NCBI GenBank assembly: GCA_021018995.1
Contig: CM037598.1
Span: forward strand, 64,684,671 to 64,748,670
DNA: 64,000 nucleotides
From: Chloranthus sessilifolius
Taxonomy: Eukaryota; Streptophyta; Magnoliopsida; Chloranthales; Chloranthaceae
Reading direction: 5' to 3'
Shown here: positions 45,241-55,587 of the stretch, piece by piece
How positions within the stretch are numbered: the stretch's first letter is position 1
Layout of the letters: every line of letters begins with the position of its first letter
Translations under genes and position numbers: made by a program
The notes under the pieces: generated by a model
What the model was told of the DNA's origin: nothing
Database searches by the model: none
Seen by the model: only the letters and a program-made list of their open reading frames with translations

Positions 45241-46118
45241 GAGCAGAGGAATGAACCAACCTTTTGCCTCCAGATTGAGGAACCTACAAAGCCTGATGAT
45301 GAGCCACCTTGGTTCTCAGATATCAAGAATTTCCTCGAGACCCTAACTTTCCCAGAGGGTACATCCAAGATAGATCAAGAACCATTCAACGCCGAGTGTT
45401 ACGCCATTTTGCGGAATGCCTCTACAAGCGATTATATAATAACATCTTACTCAGGTGCCTTACTGAAAGTGAAGCGGTCAATATTATGAAAGAAATCCAC
45501 GAGGGAGTATGCGGAGCCCATGTCGTCGGTCACATGCTCGCTAAGAAAATCCTACGGCAGGGATACTTTTGGACCGCCATGGAATCAGATTGCTGCAAAC
45601 ATGTTCAAAAATGCTACAAGTGTCAAGAACACTCCAGTCTGATGCACGCTCCTACCATCGATCTTCACTGCATGACCACTCCTTGGCCATTTGCTACCTG
45701 GGGCCTTGACGTTGTCGGAATGATTAATCCAAAAGCATCAAATGGACATCGGTTCATCCTCGTCGCCATTGAATACTTCACCAAGTGGGTAGAAGCAGCG
45801 TCATATGCCAACATCACTGCCATTCACATCGAGAAGTTTCTCAAGAACAATATTGTGTGCCGATTTGGAGTACCCAAAGATATCATCACGGACAATGGCA
45901 CAAACTTTGTGAATAAGCGCATCCGAGACTTCTGTGAGCAATACAAGATCAAGCACCATCGCTCGTCCCCTTATCGGCCTCAAACTAATGGAGCCATAGA
46001 AGCCGTGAACAGGACAGTCGTCCGCATCTTTGAGAAAATGGTCGTCACTTACCGAGATTGGAGCGAAATGTTGCATTTGCTTTATGGGCCTATCGAACGT
46101 CGATCCGTACCGCTATAG
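45241..46118 (+). pseudogene. pol: Tat-1 integrase, Zn-binding and catalytic domains
   Basis: The frame changes near 45420. The Zn-binding part is HEGVCGAHVVGH and CCKHVQKCYKCQEH. The core has LDVVGMINP, ITDNGTNF and NGAIEAVNRT, giving the D, D and E of the catalytic triad. Integrase inserts the cDNA into the chromosome. The open frame ends at 46116 after another shift near 46080. Confidence 0.87.
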
Positions 46119-46549
46119 GGGCAACACCATTCTCCCTTGTGTATGGAACCGAGGCCGTCCTCCCGGTGGAGGTTGAAGTACCCTCGCTCCGAATCCTCAT
46201 GGAATCAAAGCTTACTAAGCGAAGAGAGAGATCACGCTTTGATCAGCTGAACTTACTAGACGAAAAGAGACTCCTAGCCTTATGCCACACTCAAGTTTAC
46301 CAAGGGCGAATCATACGCGCTTATAATAAACGTGTCCGCGGTCGAGATCTAAAGGTAGGAGACACTGTGCTAAAGAAGATCTTCCCATCCCTCCACGCCG
46401 ATCCAAGAGGAAAGTTTAAGCCGAACTGGGAAGGACCATACGTCATTCGAGAAGTGCTACCGGGATACACCATCCGCCTCGCCACCATGGACGGAGATCA
46501 TTTTCCTGAGCCCATCAATGCTGGATACGTCCGAAGGTTCTACTCTTAG
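46058..46549 (+). pseudogene. pol: Tat-1 integrase C-terminus
   Basis: Overlaps the previous piece in a different frame: LWAYRTSIRTAIGATPFSLV, GTEAVLPVEVEVPS, the DLKVGDTVLKK SH3-like region, and GKFKPNWEGPYVI. It ends FYS at 46549. No chromodomain, as expected for the Tat lineage. Confidence 0.87.
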
Positions 46550-49384
46550 TCAATCACGATAAGGTAAGTATTGGTGAAACAGATACGTGGCTGCTTAAGA
46601 ACCACCCGAAAGAGGCCATCATTCCAAGCACAGTAGCCCAAAAACATCCCAAAAAATAATGATATCCTTTGCTACCCCATTTGAGCCTGGGCCTTTCTTT
46701 CAATAAACCCATTCCCCCTAAAAAACTATATATATGTGTACCTATACCAAAAAAAAGAGAGAGAGAAAATATACATGTGTATAAAGTTACTACCAAAATC
46801 CAAAGAAATCGAAAAAGCAAAACCTCAAAACGAGATTGCCTGAAATGAAGCAAAAAGAGCAAAAAATGTGTCGAAGAATCACGGGGCATGTACAATAAAA
46901 CCCCCAAGGAAGAAAGTATGTCGAGAAAACTGAAGCCGTATCAAGAAAATCCTTTTAACCCAGCATACCTTCAAATCCTAACCTAACCCATGGCCAAGCT
47001 ACACCCTGAAGGAAGCCCTCTTTGTAGGTTCGCAAGCAGTCATAATATCTGTTAAGTCAACATGAGCCGAGTCGTGAGACGACACCAGAACCCCATCCAG
47101 CCGGCTATGACAGAATCAAGGTCTATGTCGTGGCTGTTGAAAAAAGAGAAGAAAATAAAAAGAAAAAAATAAAATAAAATAAAAATACAAGTTCAAAGCA
47201 AGATGGACGTGGTGAAAAGCCCGAAAGGGCATTACGGGTAAAAACAGTGGGCTTGTGCGGACCAGGTGAAAACCCGAAAGGGCGCTTGGGGTAAGAGGGC
47301 TAAACCCATGGACGTGGTGAAAACTCGAAAGGGCGTCATGGGTAAAAAAGGGAGATAAATAAAAATAAAAAAAAAAAGAAGAAAGAAAAAAAAAAAGAAA
47401 AGAGAAGAAAAGTTTAGACTGACTGAAAAGACTGATGTTTGAGGAACCCTTTTGTTACTCTTCATGTACCCTCTTGTCTGACTGGGCCACTCATGCTAGT
47501 TCAAATCGGGTCCCGACCATAATTGTCTTTGTGAAACCCGCACCGTCAAACATATGACCCGAGGCAAGGAGAAAGGTTTAACTCAATCCAAAGGGATCAA
47601 CGTTCTGGCCTTGGTAAAATCTGGAAACTCACTCAGGTCCGACTGCATGAAAGAGGTCGACCATGCTCAAAGATGGACCCAAGGTTTCTTAAAATCTCAC
47701 CCAATGATTAAGGCATCAAAAAAAAAAAAGGGCAAAATCAAAAAAATCAAGAAAAATCCAAACACCAAAAACTGTGTATATATTTCTACTCATTTTCATG
47801 TACATATTTTCAGCATCATATTTTAATCTCGAAAATGAAGAAAAATAACAAAAAAAATCTCCAAAAAACTAAAATCCAAAAAAATATCTTGAAAATGAAA
47901 AAGTATAGGTAGAGATCTACTTTTTCTTTTATTGTTTAGGATACATTTTCTTTATATGTATAAACAAAAAAGGGACTGACGTTTTCTCCAGAATGTGCAG
48001 GAACATCACACGGTCTAAAGCCTCGAAGTAGGCAACTTTTCAGCGATGAACAAATCAGATAAAGCATCTCACCACCGACGTCAGGTCTAACAAAAAAATG
48101 ATGAAAATCATTTTGAAAAGAAAGAGAAATCTATGTTTTCATGTGACGCACATGCGTGTTTCGATGCGGTAAAATGTTAATATTTTATCGATAACACAAA
48201 TGTGCAAAATTAATGTCCTAGGTCAAAGGTTCGCCTTGGATCCATGGATCCTACTTCAAAGTAGGAGCAACGGCGTCAGTCTCGGTCAAACAGTCAATGT
48301 TTCGATTGGGTCAACTCCACTGCTAAATCTTTTGAGCGATGAGCGCTCTATTTTGGATTCGTGTGAACTTGAGTTGTCTTAAAGTTTCAGATTCTCCGTT
48401 GAACAAGGGTCAATCGTTGGTTGAGACCAACCTGTCGAGAACGAGATTATGTGTCAATCAAACTATGTGCAATCATGCATTTAGAAGGGTTCATTTCCCT
48501 TTTATTTTCTGAAGGCTTAAAACCTGTATGGGCAGCGGTATCCCTATAAAGTGTACGCCATGCGTCTGGGCATTCGTATGATGGTCGTTTATTCCCGTAA
48601 ATTGTACCCAGGCGGGTCCGGGTCGGGGCTTCCATCGCCTTTGTTGCTGCTTATTGCCCCTGATGGGTGCATGATTATGCATAGTTAATTGATGATTATG
48701 ATCATTGTCAACAGAGGCCAGGATTGGATGCCCCCTTTTGGGAGGTGCCTAATGTTTGGCTGGATCTGTTCAAGGAAGTCGAAACTGGATACTCTGGGTC
48801 ATGAGGATCTGGGGCACGTTTTGGAAAATGGCACGTACTCCCAAAAAGTGTTGTGACATTTATTCACTTCGCTCGGGTGGTCATGCTAAATAAACTTTGG
48901 GATCGATGGGTTCACCCAAAGATCTCGAACCCTACTTTCAGCAGGGGCACCCACGAATAATCCAATGAGGTCATCAAATGCCTTGTAGGATTGGATGCAA
49001 AATATGGAGCCTTGCGTATGTTTACTTCGCACCTATCTTTGAATGTGGGTCGATCACCCCTCCTACTTACGATACTGTTGAATTCAGACTAAATCTTAAA
49101 TATCAAATACCTTCAAAATCATCCCGAGAAGTGAACATCTTTTCCGACTATAGGGAGTTCGCAACTCATTCCACCTAGATTATGCCCAGTAATGTCGCTA
49201 AGCGCTTGGGAACCGATTACCTCGAGAAACGAATGATTAGCCTGACACTCCAGGGCTTTCATTTTCTCACCATGTTACTCACCTGATGTTTAAAGTTTGT
49301 TCTGAATGCAGCGGACCCGTCAGTAATGCCTTGGGCCTCTTCGGATGTCTCTTTTCTTTGGCATACGATCACTAGTGATCGGAT
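46550..49384 (+). other. Tat-1 3' non-coding region
   Basis: 2.8 kb without supported coding sequence. It includes A-rich purine tracts (about 47130-47190 and 47350-47420), three GAAA-loop hairpins (47211-47346), and further A-rich stretches near 47720-47900. Confidence 0.7.
47211..47346 (+). repeat. Three GTGAAAACCCGAAAGGGC hairpin repeats
   Basis: Units at 47211-47240, 47265-47294 and 47316-47346. In the first, GCCC and GGGC enclose GAAA, a GNRA-type tetraloop. The second keeps a shorter stem and the third is weakened by a C to T change. Each is followed by a short GGGTAA-like end. Confidence 0.7.
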
Positions 49385-49396
49385 AAAAAAGTGGGG
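49385..49396 (+). other. Tat-1 polypurine tract
   Basis: AAAAAAGTGGGG, four bases (CATC) before the 3' LTR. It is repeated as part of the 78-bp duplication. Confidence 0.8.
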
Positions 49397-49866
49397 CATC
49401 TGTAGACACCCAAATTTGGCCCAAGGCCCGATCGAAACACCTTTCGAGAGAGGTGCAATTTTGAGAAAGTGGGGCATCTGTAGACACCCAAATTTGGCCC
49501 AAGGCCCGATCGAAACACCTTTCGAGAGAGGTGCAATTTTGAGCTTTTGATAGCATGTATGGAACCCTTAGGAATCACCCCAAACCCTTAGGAGTCACCC
49601 TAGATCTTTTAGGAACTTATCCCGAACCTTTAGAAACCAATCCCGACCCTTAGAACCCATTCCGAACCCTAAAAAACCTAACCTTCCTGGGCAATGGATG
49701 AAGAGTGGTGTACCAAGACTGGCTGAGGTCTTCTAATAATATCAAATCATATACCATTAGAAAGAAGACTTCTCTAGCTTTCCAACAAGCCAAGAATTAC
49801 CTCCATCGGAGTTGTACATCAAAAGTTATGACCATTTGAAAATTGGGCTTTTTTGGAGGGATTTTT

Positions 49867-50090
49867 GCCTGGCGCAACTAATAGTTGCGCTAGGCCATTT
49901 TCCCCCTGGATTTGCCTGGCGCAACTAATAGTTGTGCCTGGTATTTTTCCCATAGAAATGGCCTGGCGCAACTAATAGTTGCGCCAAGCATAAATGGGTC
50001 CCTCAACCCCTCGCGAGGCTAACTTCCAGGCTACTGTTCGCTACTGTTTTACTGTGCATTTGCCTGACGCAACTAATAGTTGTGCCAGGC
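49867..50090. promoter_or_regulatory. GCGCAACTA dyad array, Tat-1 3' LTR
   Basis: Four copies in the same positions as the 5' LTR. Each is slightly different from its 5' counterpart. Confidence 0.85.
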
Positions 50091-50367
50091 ATATGAATAG
50101 TGACTGTTGGTTTTTACCTTGAAATTCGTGATTGGGGTTTGACTTGTTGACCACTTCAGTCCTTGGAGTGTGTTTTGATAACTTTGTTGCACCCTTTTAA
50201 TGCCTATTTGCAACCTTTAAGTGATTTGAAACACTAACCTATCATCCACCATTAAAACTACCTTCACACCTTTCCAAACCCTTAAAATCCTAGGAAACCT
50301 TAGATGGCCCATTACCTAATTCTTAAACTTATTTAGCCTCTAAGTAGCCTCCTAATCCATACTTTTC

Positions 50368-50377
50368 CTATAAATAG
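50368..50377 (+). promoter_or_regulatory. TATA box of the Tat-1 3' LTR
   Basis: CTATAAATAG, as in the 5' LTR. Confidence 0.85.
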
Positions 50378-51096
50378 AGCCCCCCTCCCCTTGGTTTAAG
50401 GGTTGAGAAAATTGCTTAAGAGAGAAAGAGCTCAAAGTGAGTTCTTCCTCCCTTTTGTGCACTATTTTCATCCAAATTTCAGAATTCCAAAACCTCATTT
50501 CAAGCTTGTTCTTGCATCCAAAATCCTTAGCCTAGGTGTGTGTGATCCCCTAGCCTCCATCCCCTACCTCTTAGCTTTAAGTCCTAAGTGGTTAGAACCC
50601 ATTTCTCTACTATTCAAGCCTTCAAAAGCTCATCAAAGCAAGCCACGCAAGGCTCCTCCACGGTGCTACAAGGGCCCGAGGGCTTCGGCTCTCCCCTTTC
50701 TTCTCCTATCTCTTTCTAGCTCCCTCCATCCTCTCATTTGTGCCGTTACGCCGCCGATTTTTTGGTAGGAATAGAGGGGCACAAATAGGATTCCAAGCCC
50801 ATTTGGGCAAGAGGAAGCTATTTTCTTTGCTTTTATATCATTTTATTTTTGGTCATTAGTAGAGACCGCGTTAAGCGGGTTGGTCGGGTGCCTAACACCT
50901 TCCCGATCGATAACCGAAGCCCCTACCCAAGAGCCTTTGGTGTGGACCGGATTTAGAGTCATATTTTTTAACACTTCGGTGCTCATAAAAATGAACTAGG
51001 TATCCCGAGACACTGAAAGCTCCAGGTGGCGACTCTATATTTTTATTAGAGAGCGCATCGTCGTGACGGGATCGTCTCGATTCCCACGGTTGCACA

Positions 51097-51101
51097 GTTA
51101 T
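51097..51101. other. Target site duplication of Tat-1, right copy
   Basis: GTTAT, identical to 34609-34613. Solo-C resumes after it. Confidence 0.92.
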
Positions 51102-51765
51102 GATTTATGTCTTTAGGCCGAATCATTGTCTTTTATGAGCAAGTTGAGAACAAATGAAATATGTAAAGTAACAGTAACATTCAGTGCATCTTTTCACTCA
51201 TTTAAATTACTTTCTAGTAAACTCATTGATACATCATGCTGTTAAATATCATAGAATATATGTAAGAGATTAACTTATATGTTTATTCAGTTGTTTCCCT
51301 ATTGAGCTAGGATGTAGTTCACCCTTTAAACTGTATGTCACAGGTCCTGTGCTTGCAGCTGCTGCTACTTCAGGAGGCGTAGATCCTGAGGATTCGGATT
51401 ACGTGCCTGAGGAGGAGTTGGAGTCCCCTCCTAAGGACTTCTTCTAGAGGACCCCTGCATACTTTGATTATTTTATTTTGAGAGCGTACTGTACGGCTTG
51501 GTATGTCCTGCCATTTTTGTAGAATGATGTCTAATAATGATTATTGGGATAATCATTTTGGCGAACCATCTGGGGTGAGCTTGTTTTATCACCTATGGTT
51601 CGGGTCAATTCTTCTGCTCATGCAGGGGTATGGGATTAGAACTGTCTTTTGAGCTTTTGCTATATATATCATTAATGCATGAAGATTTCGTGCGATTCAG
51701 TTCTTATACTTTATTTAGCTTCGTTGTTGCTTGGTTATACCAATGTTTCGTGCAGGATTATGGGG

Positions 51766-51784
51766 CACGGCCTTGAGGGTCGTG
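51766..51784 (+). other. Conserved hairpin near the LTR end (Solo-C)
   Basis: CACGGCC and GGTCGTG arms, with a G-T pair replacing an A-T pair of the other copies. Confidence 0.6.
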
Positions 51785-51827
51785 TTGATGGCACAGGTTT
51801 TGGAGAGTCGAAATCTGGGCTGTCACA

Positions 51828-51832
51828 ATATG
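51828..51832. other. Target site duplication of Solo-C, right copy
   Basis: ATATG, identical to 32932-32936. Confidence 0.88.
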
Positions 51833-52012
51833 TGCACATATTGAAGCAACAGGTCTCCTCTTGGCATTTTTAGATGAATTTCTGCACTATGACTGCAATT
51901 TATTGCTAACTATAAAATACACTTAAGACACATTATTAGTCAACTCAAAATTCCATCAAAGGTGAGGTTAGGAGGTGAAAAATAGTATTTTTCACTGATT
52001 AACACTTGACAG

Positions 52013-52020
52013 CGATGCCA
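52013..52020 (-). other. RE2 primer-binding site, LTR-proximal half
   Basis: CGATGCCA on the plus strand, followed by the six-base AAAACT spacer (AGTTTT on the minus strand) before the LTR at 52027. It is the other part of the site broken at 30955. Confidence 0.6.
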
Positions 52021-52026
52021 AAAACT

Positions 52027-53536
52027 TGATCGGCTTTACTATGTATGTCTAATTAAGTCTTAACCTATTGCAAGCACACAATGGAAATTATAGAGCTAGT
52101 ATAGGATCGTTCCCACAAAGAAGTTTGATCTTATTTATATATTTCTATTTTAAAGTTATATTTATCTTTTAAGGTTCTAAACTACTTGAGAAATATAAAT
52201 AAAAGAATGATTTCTTAATCTAAATTGCAGAAAATAAATCCTAATCCTTCTTCAAATTGAGGTCGTCAATCCCAATCTTCAACTATCGGATATTTATAAA
52301 AATAAGCAGTATCGTTACACCGTATTATAGTCTTCTAGAATTTGGATGTCAATCAAAAATTAAAATTCTTTAACACAGATTTAATCTAATCAACAAATTC
52401 CTAAAATCTGGGCGTCAATCAAACTCTAGAAAATTGAAAATAGAGAAGTAAAAATCGTTACACTAATCTGCAAATTCCAACCTGAGTCGCCATTCAAATT
52501 AAAACTTAAAGATGTTTACAAAGCATGTAAATAAAGCAAATAAAATCTAAACTAGAATGTAAAGTAAATATATCTTTCACCCCTCAGCCACAGTCATCAA
52601 TTGCTTCTGAGAAACTAGGATATCTACACTATTCTTCAGCACCCAATAGCAGTCGTCAATTGCTCTTGAGAAACCTCTGACATCTAATTTACTCTAACAT
52701 TTTACACTACTGATCGGAAGAAAATCCAACCTCAGTTGTCAATTGATGCTGAATTTTTTTATCCTTATTCCTATCTCAGGCTCTCTTATTTTTAGATCAT
52801 AAGGAGTCGATTTACAAAGACTTCTAATTCTAATAAAAGAAACTATTAAAAATAAAAGATTCCTAATATGACTATAATTCCTGATTTTATTCTTCTTTGC
52901 TTTCAAACCGTAGATATGCTTCTGGATTGTTCTCCTTTTTTTCAACAATCGAGATTTCCTAAGAGCTTATCTTCATCAATCTTCTCAGATCCGTGATTCA
53001 CCAAACTTCTAATTTCAGATATCTTCAAATTTTATGCATGGCAGTGATAATCTTCATTCACATGATCAATAGTAATAGATGTAAAGCTTTACACAATCGT
53101 AAATTACGATTGTTCTTCTTTTTCTAGAGAATCGTAAATCATAATTTCTCATTTTCACACAGCTTTCTTACTGGATGATTTCCTATAATTAACGATTGCT
53201 TTCTTTTATCATTTTTTACTCCTTTGTCGCATTCTGAAGAATCGTCTTTTGAAGAATCGTAAATTATGATTTCTTAACTTTTACTTTCTTTTCGTCTTCA
53301 ACTTTAGCGCATAATCGTAAAGTATGATTTCTTGGCTTTCAGCAGCGGCGAATCGTCTTTTCTTTGCTCAATCATGTTATTACTATTTTTTGAGTTTATT
53401 TTGATGAATATTAATACTTTGGCTCTCTTTGACTATTTTTCCTTAATATCTGCATATCATTAACTTGTTAGTAGCAAATTAAGTCCTAGCTTCACTAAGT
53501 TAAGGGTGATATAATGTTAAATTTTATGACTGATCA
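52027..53536 (-). repeat. RE2 5' LTR
   Basis: 1510 bp, minus strand TGATCAGTCAT to GCCGATCA. It has a TATA-like box at 52785-52798 and dyads at 53093-53331. Confidence 0.87.
53093..53331. promoter_or_regulatory. AATCGTAA-TTACGATT dyad array, RE2 LTR
   Basis: Four copies at 53093-53115, 53130-53148, 53254-53272 and 53311-53331. The first reads CAATCGTAAATTACGATTG. The array begins about 295 bp upstream of the TATA-like box. Confidence 0.72.
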
Positions 53537-53880
53537 GTTATTCCTATACCGAGCCTCTTATTTATAGATCATAAGGGCTCAATTTATAGAGATCTAGTTC
53601 TAATAAAAGAAAATATTACAAGTAAAAGCATCCTACTATAATTCTAATTCCTAATTTTATCTTCCTTGCTTCGAATAGTTGATGCGCTCTGGACTTTCTC
53701 CTTAATTTCAGCAATAGAGTCCTTCTAAGAGTCTTCTTCGTCAATCTTCTCAGATTCATGATTCACCAAACTTCTAATTTAAGAATTTTTCTAAGTTAGT
53801 TCATGGCAGTGTAAATCTTCACAGTCAGCAGCAACAATAGAAAGCTTTTATTCAGTAAAATTGTAAATCACGATTTTCTA
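53537..53880 (-). repeat. RE4: Athila-like LTR, part right of RE2
   Basis: Continues 24565-25286 after RE2. It has a TATA box (53557-53570) and one dyad (53859-53878). It is truncated at about 53880. Confidence 0.7.
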
Positions 53881-55151
53881 GCCTCTAATAAAAGAAAATA
53901 CTACGAATTACACTCGAGCATAGGTTTCAGGTCATCTTACGCTCGAGCGGCCCTATATCACGCTCGAGCGTACACCAGTAAAACTATAATCTTTAATCCT
54001 TTGGTGTCTCTGCTCGAGATAGCCTCTATGGCTTCTCAAGTGGTTCTAACAACACACCAGTCATGACCTACTTTAGCCATCCCGCATTTGCGGAATTTCT
54101 TTCCTAATATACCCTTTTAAACGCTTCAATCTACGCATTACATGCACACAATTTACTAGATTTAATATATATATATATATATCCCTTTATCCCCAATTTG
54201 AATCACATGCAGAGGTTTCATCCATTGAATTTTACGACCTTCGTGATTCTCACGTGTTCGATTGATGCAACCCGTTCATGCCGCCTCGACGATCATCCAT
54301 CTATACTAAATAATTATCTAAAACTTAATGCATGTGTGGTGTGGGTTACCTTTCACTAGTTTTCTCGCTTGCGACTACAAACGCAGAGCTGACGTCAAAC
54401 TCAACGCAATTGGAATGTTGCTTTAATGACCTGCTCAATCCTCCTCGCCTTGATCATGTGAATCATGGAGCGTATGGCCCCCAACGTAGAAGAGAACAAT
54501 TTCTCTTCAAGGCGGAGACAGTTGGATAGACTTTCAGGGCTGGGTTTCTACAGAAAACTCTAATCAAGGAGGAGCCGACTGTTTCTTCTTCCTTTCTCCC
54601 TCGATTTCTCCTTCCAAAGTAGTCGACTCCCACAACTATGCAATGATTTGCATGCTAACGTGAGGAGGTAATTATAAGGGGGGATTGGGATATGGTGTAT
54701 AGCCTTAATGCACAACAAAATACCCGTAAGCCATCCTTTGGCTCATTTTAATTTGGGCCTAAGTGCCCGGTTTCAAATGGGTCTTGATCCCTTCTACTTC
54801 CTAATGGGTCTTAGTTATATATGGGTTCCAATGAGTTAGCAGTGGCCCGGTCCACTAGCATTATTGCCTCAAGTGGCCAAGAGATTCTAAACGCTTGATA
54901 GCCTCAAGATAGGTCGCGGTTCCAATGGTTCGTGGACTTGGGTTCAATTTGATCATAGTACACGTGTGGCTTAGGTTCAACTAGTTCTACATATCCAAAG
55001 CTACTTGTGGGCTCACTATTGGGTCTAAGTGGCATGTGGCTTATGTTCACTAAGGATCCTAGGTGGCAAGTACCCATGTGGGCTCTTCCTATTCGACGTC
55101 CAAATGGCTCATGGCCCAGACTTAATTCGTGCACAAACATGGGGTGTCACA
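53881..55151 (-). repeat. Tekay-2 3' LTR, U3 part
   Basis: Minus strand begins TGTGACACCCC at 55151, directly after a strong PPT. CTCGAG dyads lie at 53931-53985, 1.2 kb into the LTR. The LTR end is lost where RE4 begins. It does not overlap in LTR coordinates with the 5' LTR part in the window, so the pairing is by position and not by alignment. Confidence 0.55.
53931..53985. promoter_or_regulatory. ACGCTCGAGCGT dyads in the Tekay-2 3' LTR
   Basis: Two intact copies and a decayed one (CACTCGAGCAT near 53910). The TATATCACGCTCGAGCGTAC context recurs, on the other strand, at about 57146-57165. Confidence 0.65.
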
Positions 55152-55166
55152 TCCTCCCCTCCTTAT
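55152..55166 (-). other. Tekay-2 polypurine tract
   Basis: Minus strand ATAAGGAGGGGAGGA immediately before TGTGACACC. The preceding TTTGAGGATGAAAATTCCC is the usual 3' end of Tekay-type pol genes. Confidence 0.8.
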
Positions 55167-55587
55167 GGGAATTTTCATCCTCAAAAATTGAGGGAAGTAA
55201 TCTGTAAGTTTACCCATACCCAACAAGTTGACAGAATAGTGAATTTTTTTGTAGACAATGAGTTTTAATTCATTGCAAAGGTATATGAAATTTAACATCA
55301 GAGAACTTTAAATCATTGTCAAGATATACTAAATTTGACATTGAAGAATATTAATGTAGTAAAGTAGATGTCCTCTATCATCATGTTGGAATTGTAAGCA
55401 TAGAAATGTAAGGGCTTACCATTAATTACTATTACTACTAGTGCAGTAACACACACATTCGTTTGAGGAGAACAAGCGAATCTATGCAGCAGGTAAAAAA
55501 TTTAAACGTGTGATGGCATTATAAGCTCACCAGAGGTTCAGCTGGCTGTTTCTCTGGGCGTTACGCTCTGGTGTCAGAGGGGCCAGC
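55167..55587. other. Tekay-2 sequence between additional ORF and PPT
   Basis: Non-coding, AT-rich. No feature recognised. Confidence 0.4.

Larger units (their letters stand above)
34614..51096 (+). mobile_element. Tat-1: nearly complete Tat-lineage Ty3/gypsy retrotransposon
   Basis: 16.5 kb with LTRs at 34614-36224 and 49401-51096, PBS, PPT and GTTAT duplication. The order is gag, protease, RT, RNase H, a second RNase H and integrase, all on the plus strand. The RT box YVDDMIAKS and the second RNase H before integrase are hallmarks of the Tat/Ogre lineage. Frameshifts and stops occur in gag, protease, RT, before and after integrase. The element is structurally complete but cannot make its proteins. 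It lies inside Solo-C. Confidence 0.93.
49401..51096 (+). repeat. Tat-1 3' LTR with duplicated start
   Basis: The LTR start TGTAGACACCC occurs at 49401 and again at 49479. From 49479 to 51096 it matches the 5' LTR with small differences, for example an extra CTACTGTTCG near 50035. It includes dyads at 49867-50090 and a TATA box at 50368-50377. Confidence 0.9.
32937..51827 (+). repeat. Solo-C: solo LTR interrupted by Tat-1
   Basis: LTR sequence at 32937-34613 and 51102-51827, about 2.40 kb in total. It starts TGTAACATCC, ends GGGCTGTCACA, and is flanked by ATATG on both sides. It is homologous to Solo-A and Solo-B. Solo-B shows the sequence across the Tat-1 site without interruption (AATATTTAAGCTATGATTT near 9206). 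It contains a GA microsatellite (about 33213-33232), the ATCGAT array, and the conserved hairpin. Confidence 0.9.
30956..52005 (-). repeat. F2b: LTR-like repeat of family F2, interrupted by Solo-C and Tat-1
   Basis: F2 sequence at 30956-32936 and about 51833-52005, ends TGTAGTGCC and GATTAACA on the plus strand. A TATA box on the minus strand and an upstream motif array fit an LTR read on the minus strand. No internal domain was found, so it may be a solo LTR. A clean target duplication is not visible, so the exact ends are uncertain. Confidence 0.5.
25287..53536 (-). mobile_element. RE2: Athila-like element without pol, filled with nested insertions
   Basis: Left boundary TGATCGGC at 25287, right boundary GACTGATCA at 53536. 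The flanks TTTAT (25282-25286) and GTTAT (53537-53541) are a probable target duplication with one mismatch. The RE4 LTR resumes on both sides. Inside are a truncated 3' LTR, F2a, internal sequence with a small ORF and gag, F2b splitting the PBS, and the 5' LTR. The internal part (27961-30955) is collinear with RE1. No pol was found in it, so it belongs to the same non-autonomous family. Confidence 0.72.

Noticed and set aside
55007..55268. Two plus-strand frames within the Tekay-2 3' LTR and PPT region
   Set aside because: They run across the LTR/PPT boundary, opposite to the element, and lack any domain.
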